From: Oxyruncus cristatus | Lineage: Eukaryota > Chordata > Aves > Passeriformes > Cotingidae | Assembly (NCBI GenBank): GCA_013399855.1 | Contig: VXAY01006825.1 | Location: 267,889 to 331,888 of the forward strand | DNA: 64,000 nucleotides | Direction of reading: 5' to 3' | In this document: piece by piece, positions 40,437 to 51,783 of the stretch | Numbering within the stretch: position 1 is the stretch's first letter | How the letters are laid out: every line of letters begins with the position of its first letter | Program-made: the position numbers and the translations under genes | The notes under the pieces: model-generated | The model's database searches: none | Told to the model about the DNA's origin: nothing | Seen by the model: only the letters and a program-made list of their open reading frames with translations

Positions 40437-41103
40437 GTTTCGTATTTTCACAGTTAACCATTTTTTCTGCCTTATTCAGTCTCTCATGCAAGGCAAGGAT
40501 TTTCACAGAGGGTACCTGCAAGATGAGGCTGTGGGCAGACACATCAGGCACAATGCGAAGGAGTCACTCCAAAAGGCCGAAACTGTGCTTGGTCAGAGAT
40601 GAGGGTGATGGTGCAGCGGAAGAAGGGAACACAGGTCACAGAGCAGTGGGGGGCTTACAGATCTTGGGAACAGCAGTTGGAAGGGTAAAGCATTTTAGGA
40701 TGCCTACCAGTGGGATCCCTCTGTGTAAGTCTGTACAGTGCAGCACGGAACTTGAAACTGTACTCTCTCATGACCCAGAACACATGGTTCTCGAAAGACC
40801 CAAGCTTTGCACCAAGGACTGAGTAAGGAGCTTGACATCCAGCTACAAATACTACAGGGATGTATTTAAGTTAATTTCTATACTGTTATTTGAGGAATCT
40901 ATAAACATACTGTGCTTATCAATCTTGGGATTGAAGGTGTGTTTACATTTCACTAGAAAACATCCAATCTGGATCACCTGGAAAAGCAGAAAAGCGCTGG
41001 ACTGTGTTCATGTTCATATTCATGTGGTGGTTATGGATACCTGGGTGCTAGTCAAGGCATTGCTCTGTTGATGTCAACCTGGTTTGCAGAAACTATGTAA
41101 GTC

Positions 41104-41121
41104 TGTGTGTGTGTGTGTGTG
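41104..41121. repeat. (TG)n microsatellite
   Basis: Nine TG units, then interrupted TG repeats. Confidence 0.9.
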
Positions 41122-41438
41122 TTGGTGTGTGTTGGCTCCTTGGAATGCACACATGCACAGATACACAAAGATGGAAAAAGAAGCAGTCACATTCATCAGG
41201 CTGGATGAGTGTGAGAGTCCACCTGATTCAGCCCTAGTAGACCCAAATGCAGAAATCTCCTATATCCAGAAATCTACTGGATCTGGCTGATCTGCAAGAG
41301 AATGGGGAAGGCAGTCCAAAGAAACTCAGAGGTCATGGTTCAGACAGGGAGGCAGCACTGGCTAAGCTGTGAAAGCACGCGGAGGGTACTTTGATGCCTC
41401 CTCCTTCAGCTTCAAATTGCTCATCTTTGGAATATGTG

Positions 41439-41500
41439 CAGAGCAAACTTGATACAAAATTTTTGGTGCACTTCATGGACTTTGTATCAAGTTTGCTCTG
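41439..41500. repeat. Hairpin: 20-bp perfect stem, 22-base loop
   Basis: 41439-41458 is the exact reverse complement of 41481-41500 (core GAGCAAACTTGATACAAA). Weak complementarity extends outward through ATGTG/TATAT. Could be a small palindromic element or a transcribed hairpin. Confidence 0.85.
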
Positions 41501-41793
41501 TATATAAGCAAAAACATTGGGGATATTTGTTTTGGTTTCGTTTAGGCAGTTCATTTTAAGGTTGTGGTTTTTTTCCCCCCCTCCGCCTTTATCTGGTATA
41601 TCAATTCTTTCCCTCTTAGAAAAAAACAATCCAAACAACTCCATTGCTTACTCACGTTCTTTTCATGTCTTTCCAATTCTCTCTTTTTTAACTCTTGTCT
41701 AATTTAATTGTGCTTGAAGACAGAATAGGAAACCCTATTCAGCACTGGGGAAACATGGGCTAGAATGAAATAGCTCTCATTCATTCACGATGA

Positions 41794-42120
41794 TGTGCTG
41801 GTTTTGGCTGGGGTAGAGTTAATTCTCTCCAAAGTGGCTGGTAGGGGGCTGTGTTTTGGATTTGTGCTGAGCACAGATAATATAGAGGTGTTTCTGTTAT
41901 TGCTGAGCAGTGCTTACACAGAGCCAAGGCCTTTTCTGCTTTTCATACTGCCATGGTGGTGAGGAGACTGGGGGTGCGTGGGAGGTTGTGAGGAGACACA
42001 GCTGGGTCAGGTGACCCAAACTGACTAAAGGGATATTCCAGACCATATGACATCATGCTCAGTGTATAAAGGGGGGGAAAGAAGGAAGAGGGTGATGTGT
42101 GCATTCAGAGTGATGGCTAT
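41794..42120 (+). mobile_element. Avian ERV LTR, 5' portion (U3)
   Basis: Starts TGTGCTGGTTTTGGCTGG and carries TATTCCAGACCATATGAC and a TATA box (GTATAAAG, about 42063-42070). I recognise this as a widespread bird LTR. The R-U5 part expected after the TATA box is missing or badly altered, and sequence passes directly into gag-like code. Confidence 0.8.
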
Positions 42121-42155
42121 TAGCTACCAGTCTTAGAGCTCTCAGCTGTGAACCT

Positions 42156-43082
42156 ATGGCATTGCAGAGCAAAGTGAGAGAGTTGGAAAAGGAAGTCAGG
42201 ACTTTCCAGGACGGAAAGTTGATGGCACAAGAAATAACTACCACTCAAGCAGAGCGGTGCTATGAGCAGCAATGCACTGTAGAATGGCTGGAGGTATTGC
42301 TAACAAATGAAGGCATAAGTATGGGAACAGAAAGGTTCCTGCCCTCACTATGAAATCTTCATAGGATCACAAGAAATGGGATGGAAATATTTGGAGTGAG
42401 TCCTCCAACTCTGAGTTTGAGACAGATTTAACAGATTTGGAGGCAGTAGAAGTGCAACCCCTCATCCAAGTGGAGAGGCAGTGGAATACGTCAGATGGAG
42501 GGGTACAGATCACATGTACTTATACCCTAAAGGAGTTAAGGGAATTTTCAGAGATCTATAGGCAAAGCAGTAGGGAAAGAATGCTGGTGTGGATTTTGAG
42601 AGCTTGGGATGATGGCGCTGTGTCTATCCACTTGTTAATGGGTGAAAAAGATCTATTATGCCCTATAGCCAGTGATGATCAGATAGAACAGATGCTCAGT
42701 TATGAAACATCAGGGTCCTGATGGGCAGGATATTTTTGTGCCTACTGTATACCAATGGTTGTGTGCAGCAATTTTAACAGCATATGCAGATATTGCCAAA
42801 CTGTTGTCAACCCTCAGAAACTGGTGTACAACGGAAGAAGGTACTAGTTTACTGCATCAGATAGGGATGGCTCAGGTGTTGATTACAGGATCTAGTCTGG
42901 ATGGGGCAACAGTAATGACAAGTATAAAAATGCACCTTTTGAGAAGGGCAGCACCTGTCTCACTGAAACCCTTGATTGTACCAGAAGTCATGAGTGCTAC
43001 TGTAGGCAGAGATGCCTTAGCAAATACCTTGACAGACATGGGGGATGTAGTTTTAGAACCAGCTGTGCAGGTGATGGATTAA
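42156..43082 (+). pseudogene. Endogenous retrovirus gag remnant, broken
   Basis: Three overlapping open frames (42156-42353, 42437-42721, 42702-43082) read as one decayed capsid-type polyprotein interrupted by stops and frameshifts. The first has a coiled-coil-like stretch (KVRELEKEVRTF). It follows the LTR directly and precedes protease- and polymerase-like segments in retroviral order, which is the main argument for gag. ERVL-type is an inference from the layout. Confidence 0.65.
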
Positions 43083-43349
43083 AATCAACTGGCAAAACCA
43101 GAAAAGAGCTACTGTATGGGTGACAGGGAAACAAACTGGTGTCCCACGATCAGAAATAGATGGTATTGCAACATCAGAAATATTTCACCATCACCAAGTT
43201 AGTGCCCACACAAAGAAATTATTCCCCCTCCATCCCACTGCCATCTTACCTCAAGGCACTGCCTGACAAATGCAGGAGAAATGACAGTTTGCTGCCACTG
43301 TAGTCTCTTTAACGTGAGGGGAACTGACACGTCTGTGTTTCTTAACTAA

Positions 43350-43520
43350 AGTGGTAATCTGGGGGAACTTTAGCGTCTTAGCTCTAGTGGATACAAGGGC
43401 TGAAGTTACTATATTGCATAGTGATATAACTAACAAAGAAGCTTCATCATAGATCTGTGGCTTGGGGGGAAATCCCACTCCCACCCTCCAAGCTAAGGTT
43501 ACTTTAACAATAGGAAATAC
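43350..43520 (+). pseudogene. Retroviral aspartic-protease remnant
   Basis: The plus strand encodes ALVDTRAEVTIL, matching the retroviral protease signature around the catalytic Asp, but with Arg in the position of the usual Gly of the DTG triad. Stops follow downstream. Non-functional. Confidence 0.65.
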
Positions 43521-43559
43521 TGCCCATTTGTCATGACAGTGCTAACTGCCCAAATTAAA

Positions 43560-43860
43560 GAATCTATTTTGGGCATGATATTCTAGCAGGATGAACTGTT
43601 GAAATGCTAAATGGTTGGGGGTTTTTGGAGACCTTGTAAGCAGAATTTTCCACTGGATTTATCACTGGGTCTATAACCCTTCTGTATGGGTTCCTGAAGT
43701 GGAATCCTGTTGTGCTGTCTGTGCCTGCCAAGGTGGTGACTGTAAAACAGTATCATGTTCCAGGAGGGGAGAGAAGGAAATTACGCAAAATATTCAAGCA
43801 CTTCAAGAAGTAGGAATCTATGACCTGTTTTAACAATCGTATTTGGTCTTTTTGGCTAAA
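43560..43860 (+). pseudogene. Start of ERVL-like pol (reverse transcriptase N-terminus), truncated
   Basis: Scattered frames contain motifs typical of the N-terminal edge of retroviral reverse transcriptase (a PGG...I..L...GI segment at about 43745-43820, then an FN..IW-like segment), with several stops. Homology ends at about 43860 in AT-rich DNA; no polymerase active site or integrase is present. Confidence 0.55.
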
Positions 43861-45590
43861 TAGGTTCACCTACCTACTCGCCCACACACCTCTGTGTGTG
43901 TATTTTTCTATATTTTTATATTAATATCTAAGTTTTTAATTTCTATAAAATGTCCTCCAGTTTTTAATATTGAATATCTCATTAAATTTATGTCTGATAA
44001 ATTATTTTGTAGTCTTTTTTCTATTTCTTTTGGAGAAGTTTCCAAGTGAGAGATCACAATCCCAACCAGCATTTTGATCCTACTGCATACAATTCAGTTT
44101 TTCTTAGATGTAGGGCAAGAGCTTCAAAAAATAGCTTACCCAAAGTGAGATTGCCATCAAAAGACAATAGTAACAAACCTCAGATCCATGCCAGGACTTA
44201 GTTAATTCATGTTTTTCTTCAAGAGAATCCCAGAAAAATTGCTTTTTTTCACATTTGTCTCCACAAACTCACAATTTTCTCTGTTAGGAAGCAGGGCTAT
44301 ACATAACAAATACTTCAGAGCTATCAGTTACCACAGGCACTACTTACCTCTGATGCTGCTTCCAGACATAAACTATCATACTGCCCAGGTAAAATTTATC
44401 CATCTCAATAAGTCTCACTGTACATAAGCCAAGTTGAGAATTCCTTGTTAGTGTTACGAAATGTCGAATGTAGAATGACTAATGCATTATGATTACTATG
44501 GTAATGATATCATAACTGCTAGTTCTTAAGTAAAATATTAACTCTCATTGAAGAACTATAGGACTGAGTAGGGCTGCATTTTCATTGCTATTTCTTAGCT
44601 ATGCAATGAGAAGGAAAATTCCTCTACAGAAGTGATGACTAGGACTTTTTCAAGTGCTTCCATTTCATAGCAGCTCTTTCCTTCCTTTCTCATAAATTCA
44701 TGCAGTGTGAGCTGTGAAAAAAACCCGTAATGACAACCAGTTAGTTCTCCTAACTAATTGATACTGTCAGTCCACCATTTTTATTGCCTTAGAAGGTTGG
44801 AGAATTTCAAGCAGAAAAAAAGTAAATCTAATAATCTATTCAGAGAAGCCATAAGCCACCATTATCTAGTAGTATCACTGAGATGCCTCTGTGATGCAAA
44901 ATCCATAGCAGTAAGGGTGATGCAAGACTGCATTTTCCCTAAGGTACCGCATATGTGCCATAAACACTCCTGTGCATTTTTTGGGGGATATGTCATTACT
45001 GCAGGAGATAATGGCCAACACTTCACACCTTTGCTTTTTTGAAACTATACTAAACAGTAAGTTACAGGTTAAAACTACTAAGAAGTCATTCACTCATCAG
45101 AGATGGATTGTTCCTTGTAACTTATCCTGTGTTCCCTATATTTTTTTTTATAATGGTATTTCTGTTGGATATGAGGAACAATAGGTAATTACATGGTTTA
45201 CTGTTTTATTTTAACCTTTTGGGTATTGTGTCAGTAACAATTTACTTTACTCTTTATGCAATGTTCTTTTATAGCTCTTTTCAAAAAGAATCTCTTTATC
45301 CAATTTCCATGGGGAATCCTCATTAAAAATACAATCTCTACTAAACACTTTAAACACTGTTGATTTAAACAACCAGAGCTGAATCATAAGAAAGGTTAAA
45401 GAGAGAGCAAGGTCTGAGTGCAGTAAGATTTATTATTTTTTCTCTCACACAACATTTGCATGTGCTCTTGAACAAGTCTCTGAACTACCTGTCTAGGGTA
45501 TTGTCATGTATGTTTAGCAGCAGGACAGTGGTATCAGCAGAAGCCTTGACTTGATCTTTGTCATTTTTAATCTTCAGAGTCCCTGTGGAG
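43861..45590. other. AT-rich interval, no gene seen
   Basis: No recognisable gene, repeat family or RNA. Short open frames at 44209-44427 and 44758-45184 have no family resemblance. Confidence 0.55.
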
Positions 45591-45596
45591 GCCTTT

Positions 45597-45930
45597 CACA
45601 GAATCACAGCATGTGCTGAGTTGGAAGAGACTCACAAGGATCATTGAGTCCAATTCCTGGCCCTGCACAGGACCATCCCCAAAAGTCACACCCTGTGCCC
45701 AAGAGTATCATCCAAACACTTCTTGAACTCTGTCAGGCTTGGTGCTGTGACCACTTCTGTGGAGACCCTGTTCCCAATCAACCTCTGGGTGAAGAACCTT
45801 TTTCTGATATCCAAGCTAAACATCCCCTGACACAACTCCAGGCACCATTCCCTCAGGTTCTGTCACCGGTCACCAGAGAGAGGAGATCAGTACCTGCTCC
45901 TGCACTTCCCCTCATGAGGAAGTTGTAGCT
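45597..45930 (-). mobile_element. CR1 LINE 3' fragment
   Basis: Plus-strand CACAGAATCACAGCATG, GAAGAACCTTTTTCTGAT and CCCTCAGGTTCTGTCAC are reverse-complement CR1. The 94-codon open frame inside it is repeat-derived. Confidence 0.9.
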
Positions 45931-46025
45931 GGGATGTGATTTTAATTACTAAACTCCTTTTACATCTTATCAATTGATACTCTTGTCCTAACGAATCTCA
46001 TCTTGGTAAGAAAGCTGCTGTTGAA

Positions 46026-46263
46026 GCAAGCTCAAGAAAATGGACAAAGCTTTGATTACTGTCCATCGTGATGTGGAAGAAATACATCACATGCTAGAAC
46101 GAGTGAAGAAAGACAGAGAACATCAGTGGTGGGATATCCTTTTTGGATGGTCACCTACTGCTACAGGAGTTCTTAATAGAATGCTTTACCCTATTGTTGT
46201 TGTTAATATATTTTGCCTTAATATGTTTAATGATGGTACTGTATGTAAAAAATTTGGAATATG
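46026..46263 (+). pseudogene. Retroviral Env transmembrane-subunit fragment
   Basis: The open frame from 46040 includes a heptad-like segment and WWDILFGWSPTATGVLN, followed by a hydrophobic stretch, which matches the membrane-proximal and membrane-spanning end of a retroviral Env. It ends at a stop at 46262-46264. The surface subunit and any gag-pol are not recognisable upstream, where a CR1 lies instead. It appears to belong to a different element from the ERVL-like remnant, since ERVL elements lack env. Confidence 0.65.
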
Positions 46264-47160
46264 ACGATATTAACTTCCTTGCAATTCCTATTTACACCTG
46301 ATGTTCCACAGGTTTGATGTTCCATGCAATAAGCACAAGCCTGCTGTTCCACTCCATAGACACATGCTTGATACTCCACTCAACATACACGTGATTGATG
46401 TGCCAAATTCATATTGAGTTTGTGTAGTTCGAGTGACTGTACTGGATATTGTGGGGAGAATACTGAAAAACAAAGTTCATCAAGGAGTGCATGTGTTGGC
46501 TGTAACTCACCAGGGACAAACTGTGTGCACACATTCATAGCACTGAGGAAACACTGAGGGAGCTTGGTGTAACATCTAAGGGAGACATGCAACAAGGGAT
46601 AGAGTGATATGAAAATGCTGCAGTCTTGCTTTGTTGATATCAATGCAGATATGAAAAAAGGGATGGAGCAACACAGCTATGTTGTGGTTATGCTCCATTG
46701 AAAACAATGCAGCTAATGGGAACTAAGCCAAAGGAATGATCCAGGTGGTAATCCAAAGCTGAACTTCATTTCATTAACTTGAAAATATGTACACATCCTA
46801 TATATGCTAATGCTTAAAGTCACTCAAACTCCACCTGAACATGAAATGATGGTCAGAAAATCTTGTGATTGGTTGCTTCACTTATTTCCCATTCATTTCC
46901 TCAGCTCCAAGCCAACGGTGCTCAGCTCTGACTGAGAAGGGAGATACAAATTATGCTGTGATTCCTTCTGCCTTCTCTAGCTCTTTCTTCTTCAAATCAC
47001 TTCCATGGTTCAGAGGGCCATCTACCTTCACATGGTAGAGCAGCTTTACAGGTGATAGAGGTGAGGCAGAACAGGCTGTGCAATCAAAACACATCCAAAT
47101 GACTCTGGACAAGCATTGAGCTGGCCCATTGCATAGACTCATAGTCACTGAAGCTCACCA
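46264..47160 (+). mobile_element. Possible 3' LTR/flank of the Env-bearing ERV
   Basis: Non-coding sequence after the Env fragment. At 46815-46850 it shares a stretch of about 40 bases (core AAAGTCACTCAA) with 60008-60045, where an LTR-like block also lies. Ends could not be defined. Confidence 0.35.
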
Positions 47161-49523
47161 AAAGGCATACAGCCTCCAGGAACAATTCCAGAGAGTTTCA
47201 GCCCTGTGCCAACAAGATATTGCAGCGTGGTAGGAACTACCCTGTCATAAATACATACAAGGAACAGTGCAGACTAAGTAAAGGGAGGCAAGAGGAATGC
47301 AGACCCTTCAAGCAAGGTGTGCTTCCTCTCAGCATATGCAGATTGTCTGCACTCTCAGTTATTCTCAGAACTGAACTATTAAGGCTCTGATTCTGCTCAA
47401 CTTAAACAGATGTAAATATCCTCTGAGTAACCTTACTGAAATTATTAAAATTACTCCTGTCAGTCCCAGCTCACTTGTAATTAACACAGCCAGTGTTTCC
47501 AAAGCTTATCATTTGTTATTTATCAGTCTTACCAGTAATCTGCCATTTTGCAGGTGTAACAGTATTTACACCTGCAAGACACAATGTAAGCAGAGACCTC
47601 TCAAAGTTTTAATCCAGTTTCAATTCCACTGAATGTGAACTTGAGGCAGTCAATATTAGGAGTCAGCAAATATCTTCAGGAGCTTGCTTTAGCATTTTCA
47701 AGCTACTGTAACGAATGGGAATCAAAATTCTGCTTTGTTTTGACCAACACTGCCGTAACAATGGGCTGTGCTTTCACTTTCTGCTGAAAAAGAGAATGGA
47801 TTTGAATTAATCACTTAATAAAATGATTCTGTAGCTTGACGTCATTGTCATGAAGACACTACTTGCTTAATTAAACTGTTAGAAACAAAATCAGGGATTC
47901 ACAAACAGGCATTTTATTTCAGACACATTTCTTACATTTGTACAATATATGTCTTCATTTTCTTCAGAATCTAATATATATTTTACAGCTTTTTTCTATA
48001 AGCCATTGTAAGCTCACGTTACTCCTTCTTGAAGTCCTCTCCATGAAGTTTATAATAAGCATTACAAATGAAATATTTGTTGCTTTAAGGGGAAAAGAAA
48101 AAGTCACAAGAAAGCACAAAAATATACCTGTTACAATCCATGATGAAGAAATACACATTTAAACTGGCTAAATAAAATCTTCATACATTACGGTTTACTA
48201 CAGCTTGTTAGCCATATTTTTCTTTTTTCATGACCTATTTTATCAAAATTTTAAAAAACCCTGTTTTATGGAAAAATGGCAAAGTACTGCAGTCTCATTC
48301 CTACTAATGGATTCTTAAAACCCACAGTAATGTATTTAAGCCTAATTCAAACCTGTAAACGTTAATCATTCTTTGATTTTTTTTTATTACTCCTCATATT
48401 TGGTTACCAGTACTGACAAAAAAGAGTGTTTCTCAAGATCTATTAAGTGCAAAGTGCTTTCTCTGAAAATGCCTCACCTACAGCTGTAGGAAGTGTTCTA
48501 GTGTGTCTGCTTCTAAGAGCAGATTTAAAGCTAATGAACATTTGGAATAATGAACATTTGGAACAGTGTGGAATTCCAGGTGTGTTCTGGAGAAACAAAA
48601 CTGCTGTTGTGATTTTTACATTTCAGGAAAAAACAAAGACAACAGTGCTGTTATGCTTTATTTATTCTGGAGTGGGACAATCAGATCGTGGGGAAAGGTG
48701 ACATTCCTTTTGTCAGCAGTAATACTGTAACATAGTTATATTCTTTCCATCAGTTGGATTCCATGGTACTTTTATTAATGTCATGCACACATAGCAGTGA
48801 AAGTACTAAAGGCAGTCCAACAATTTTAAAAGTTATATTTTATAAATGGTTTATAGTCGGTTTACAGGTTGAAGATGAGAATTAACCTTTTTGAGGCTTG
48901 TAGCATTTTGGCCACTGACTTCAAGCAGAGCCAAAATGTCACTGAGATACTGCTCTCTGCTCTAAGTTTGACTGTGATGCATGGACCTGCAGCAGACAGC
49001 TGGTCAGGTCAGGGTATAAAACCAACTTCATTCCTGGCACTTAAGGATGTTCCTTCATGTATCTCTCATCCCTGCTGGCACCTTTGTCTAAATTAAGCAG
49101 CCTTGCCTGTTACAGACATCCAGATGTGAGTTTTGCTTCTGCTTCTTCATAGTGTGGTGTGTAGGTATGTATGTTCCTGATTCTTCCTTTGCAAGCCTGA
49201 CAAGCTCCTCCCAACCTCCCTTGTCCTTCTCTCCTGTTGCTCATCCAACTTCCACTTCTTTTCCAGAGAGAAAATACGAACACACATCATCTTGGCCACT
49301 GGAAATTTCCTGCACAGACATTATCAAAGTGTCAAGTCATTTATCCACATGCATTTGCTACCTACATTTCCGTTCTTGGTCCTGGGAGGTGGAAAACCTG
49401 AAACAGTGTAGACTGTACATTAGCTAGTTTGGGGGTTATAAACATCTTAATTCAAATACAGAACACAGATTAAATGAAGTTTAGTTTCCAGGGCAACACT
49501 GACAGCTCCATCCATAAGCGAAA
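47161..49523. other. Interval without recognised genes
   Basis: AT-rich, no gene or RNA recognised; a few frames of 60-90 codons (47938, 48447, 48869, 49152) look spurious. Confidence 0.55.
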
Positions 49524-49656
49524 CCGGAGATTAGCTCAGTTGGTTACAGCATGATCCTAGTAACGCCAAGGTTGTGGGTTTGATCATGGGTCATTCATGT
49601 AAGAGTTGGACTCAATGATCCTTGTGGGTCCCTTCAAACTTAGAATATGCTGCGAC
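49524..49656 (+). mobile_element. tRNA-Ile-derived SINE with CR1-like tail
   Basis: Head resembles tRNA-Ile with RNA polymerase III box A (TAGCTCAGTTGG, 49532-49543) and a mutated box B (GGTTTGATCAT, 49577-49587). The tail (GAGTTGGACTCAATGATC, CTTGTGGGTCCCTTC) is CR1-like, the mark of TguSINE-type elements known in songbirds, mobilised by CR1. Not a functional tRNA gene because the acceptor stem does not close. Confidence 0.85.
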
Positions 49657-50683
49657 AAAAATTAAATGAAGGTTTTACGTTCTCAGATATTTGGGTCTTC
49701 TAAACTTGGAAAGGCTGGCAACAGTTTTCTGGCTATATCAGGGTGTTAAAGGTTAAAGTCCGTACGTACATACAGACACGCAATTTTCACAGTTGTTAGT
49801 GTTGGTTGGGTTGTTGTTTTGGTGTGCTTTTTAAAAGCTTGGCTGACACAGAACTCTCCCAATTCCTTCCCTCCCTCTTTGCCTTAGAATATATGTCTGC
49901 ATTAGATACAATTAAGGTATGAATGCCTCCCACAAAGAGAAATGTGTGTTTAAGGTATTTAAAATGCCTCACCATGTCAGATGCAGGTAACTACGGTTTG
50001 TGATAATTTCATTCATTCATTTTCCTCACACAGGGGGTTGCCATGGACACACCAGGCAGAAGGCAGAAAGATGGTGTTGGCTAAAAGTTTTTCATTTATG
50101 TCCACTATGAGAATATCCAGAGGGAAAGAAAAAAACAGGTCAATGACTTACAACTGATGAACTCTAAAGATCTCTAAAGCTGTATTTAAAGAACCTCAAC
50201 TGTGTAGTGTTTGGCTCTAACTCACAGGAGCTGAGCCCAGAAATCAGCATTATAATCACCTAGTCTGAACCCGAGAATTATTCAAGTCATAGAATCTTCT
50301 CTAATAGTATCTGCCATGAACATACTGATTTTATATAATTCGCCCCAGCTTTTCTTTCTGAGTACAACACAACAACTGTAAGATCTGGAGGACCCACGGC
50401 ACTCTTAGGTAACATCACGAGTCAGTGATTTGCAAGGTAAACTCCTGGAAGGACACCTCATGTCTGTGAATTAAGTGCCTGTTTGGCTATAGTACTTAAG
50501 CCTCTAATAAAAGCCTTACAGATTTGATGGGCTTAGTTAGTTTCATTTGTTCCTCATTATCATGACATGGTCTTAGCAGAGAGAGACAACATGGACTGAG
50601 GGCTTTGGGTAGGAACTGTCTACCTGTGTGGAGCACAGCGCAGTGAGGCGATGCTGGCTGCAGCCAGTCCGTACACATTTCAG
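49657..50683. other. Interval without recognised genes
   Basis: No gene, repeat family or RNA identified. Confidence 0.5.
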
Positions 50684-50887
50684 AGAAACAGCTCCCTTGA
50701 TGATGTGAATCAGACACAGCCTTTTCCACAAGCTTTACAAAAACTCTTTTGGCTCTCTGAGCTCATTCCTATTCCAAAATCAGGAAAATCTTGTGGACTG
50801 CCTCATCTGTTTACCCCTGTTGTGCCAGTGCAGGGCACCAATGTCACATCACTCTCGCCGTCCTCAGCCATCTCAGTGCTGGGTCAG
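50684..50887 (+). CDS. Candidate unassigned coding exon
   Basis: A 204-base open segment, 68 codons, phase 0 at both ends, bounded by an acceptor (ACACATTTCAG) and a donor (GTCAG then GTAACT). It encodes a Ser/Pro-rich peptide with QTQPFPQALQKLFWLSEL and GTNVTSLSPSSAISVLGQ. I do not recognise the family. It lies on the strand opposite the HSF5-like exon. Could be an exon of an unannotated plus-strand gene, or chance. Confidence 0.3.
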
Positions 50888-51775
50888 GTAACTGCGTTAC
50901 CATGTGTCACATCCTGGGCTGGGGAACTTTTTGTTGGATGAAAGCTGAAAATAGTCCTTCAGATACTTAAGGCAGGCCACATGTTAGCCTTGTTACTTAA
51001 CAATTTAAATTTTAGAAAACAAGTCTGTGTTGAATAATAGCTCTTAGCATATTGCATTACGCAACATTTTTATTAAGATAAGTCATGACTTTCCTATAAA
51101 CTTTTTTCCTGAATTTGTTTTGAGTTCGTTGAAAATTAGTGTCTTCCTAAAGTAGATCTCAAAGTCTTCCTTTCTCCTTTCCATTCTTCTCTATGCTGTA
51201 TACAGTTTCCCACAGCTGAAAATACAAGATGCAAAAAGCAGAACTGTTGCAGAATTTTCTTTTGACTGGCCTCGTCTTTTCTTTTTCAAAGCACAATGAA
51301 CCTGTGCTGCTTTGGGCAACTTTTTTTGAAACAAACAAACAAAAAAATTAAGATTTGAAACATACCAAAGGATGCATGTTGCACCTTTTATCTAGCGACA
51401 ATGTGGCACGTATATTAGTTTTAGGTCCCTGCTGGTGCTGTAGTCTATGGGCACGCTGAAACACACATGAACCATGTCATTTATTGCAGATAAAACAAAC
51501 AGAACCTGTGAAATATACAGCAATAGTTATATGGATCTTCCGATACATATACTGATATTTGTGTCTATATATAGGCAGTGCATTTGTAGGAATCTATAAC
51601 TACATTCCCTTTTGCTTACTGGTAGCAGCTCAACGTCCCATAAGAACGACATTTTTCCTATACCATGTGAATTGAGCAGCCAGCAGCAAGGGCAGGCAAG
51701 CCTTTTCCCTCACGGCAATGCCGATTTCCTAAGCCCATGCCGCCCTCTCACCCACCCCGCCACGATGCCCCGCTC
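50888..51775. other. Interval downstream of the HSF5-like exon, no further exon seen
   Basis: Searched by eye on the minus strand for later HSF5 exons; none recognised. AT-rich until about 51660, where the CpG-rich HSF5-like region begins. Confidence 0.5.
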
Positions 51776-51783
51776 GGTCTCAC

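Larger units (their letters stand above)
40440..41790. other. Interval between acrosin-like gene and ERVL-like remnant
   Basis: No gene seen. Contains a (TG)n run at 41104-41121 and a 20-bp hairpin at 41439-41500. Confidence 0.6.

Noticed and set aside
49524..49592. Functional tRNA-Ile gene
   Set aside because: Box B is mutated, the acceptor stem does not close and a CR1-like tail follows; it is a SINE head.
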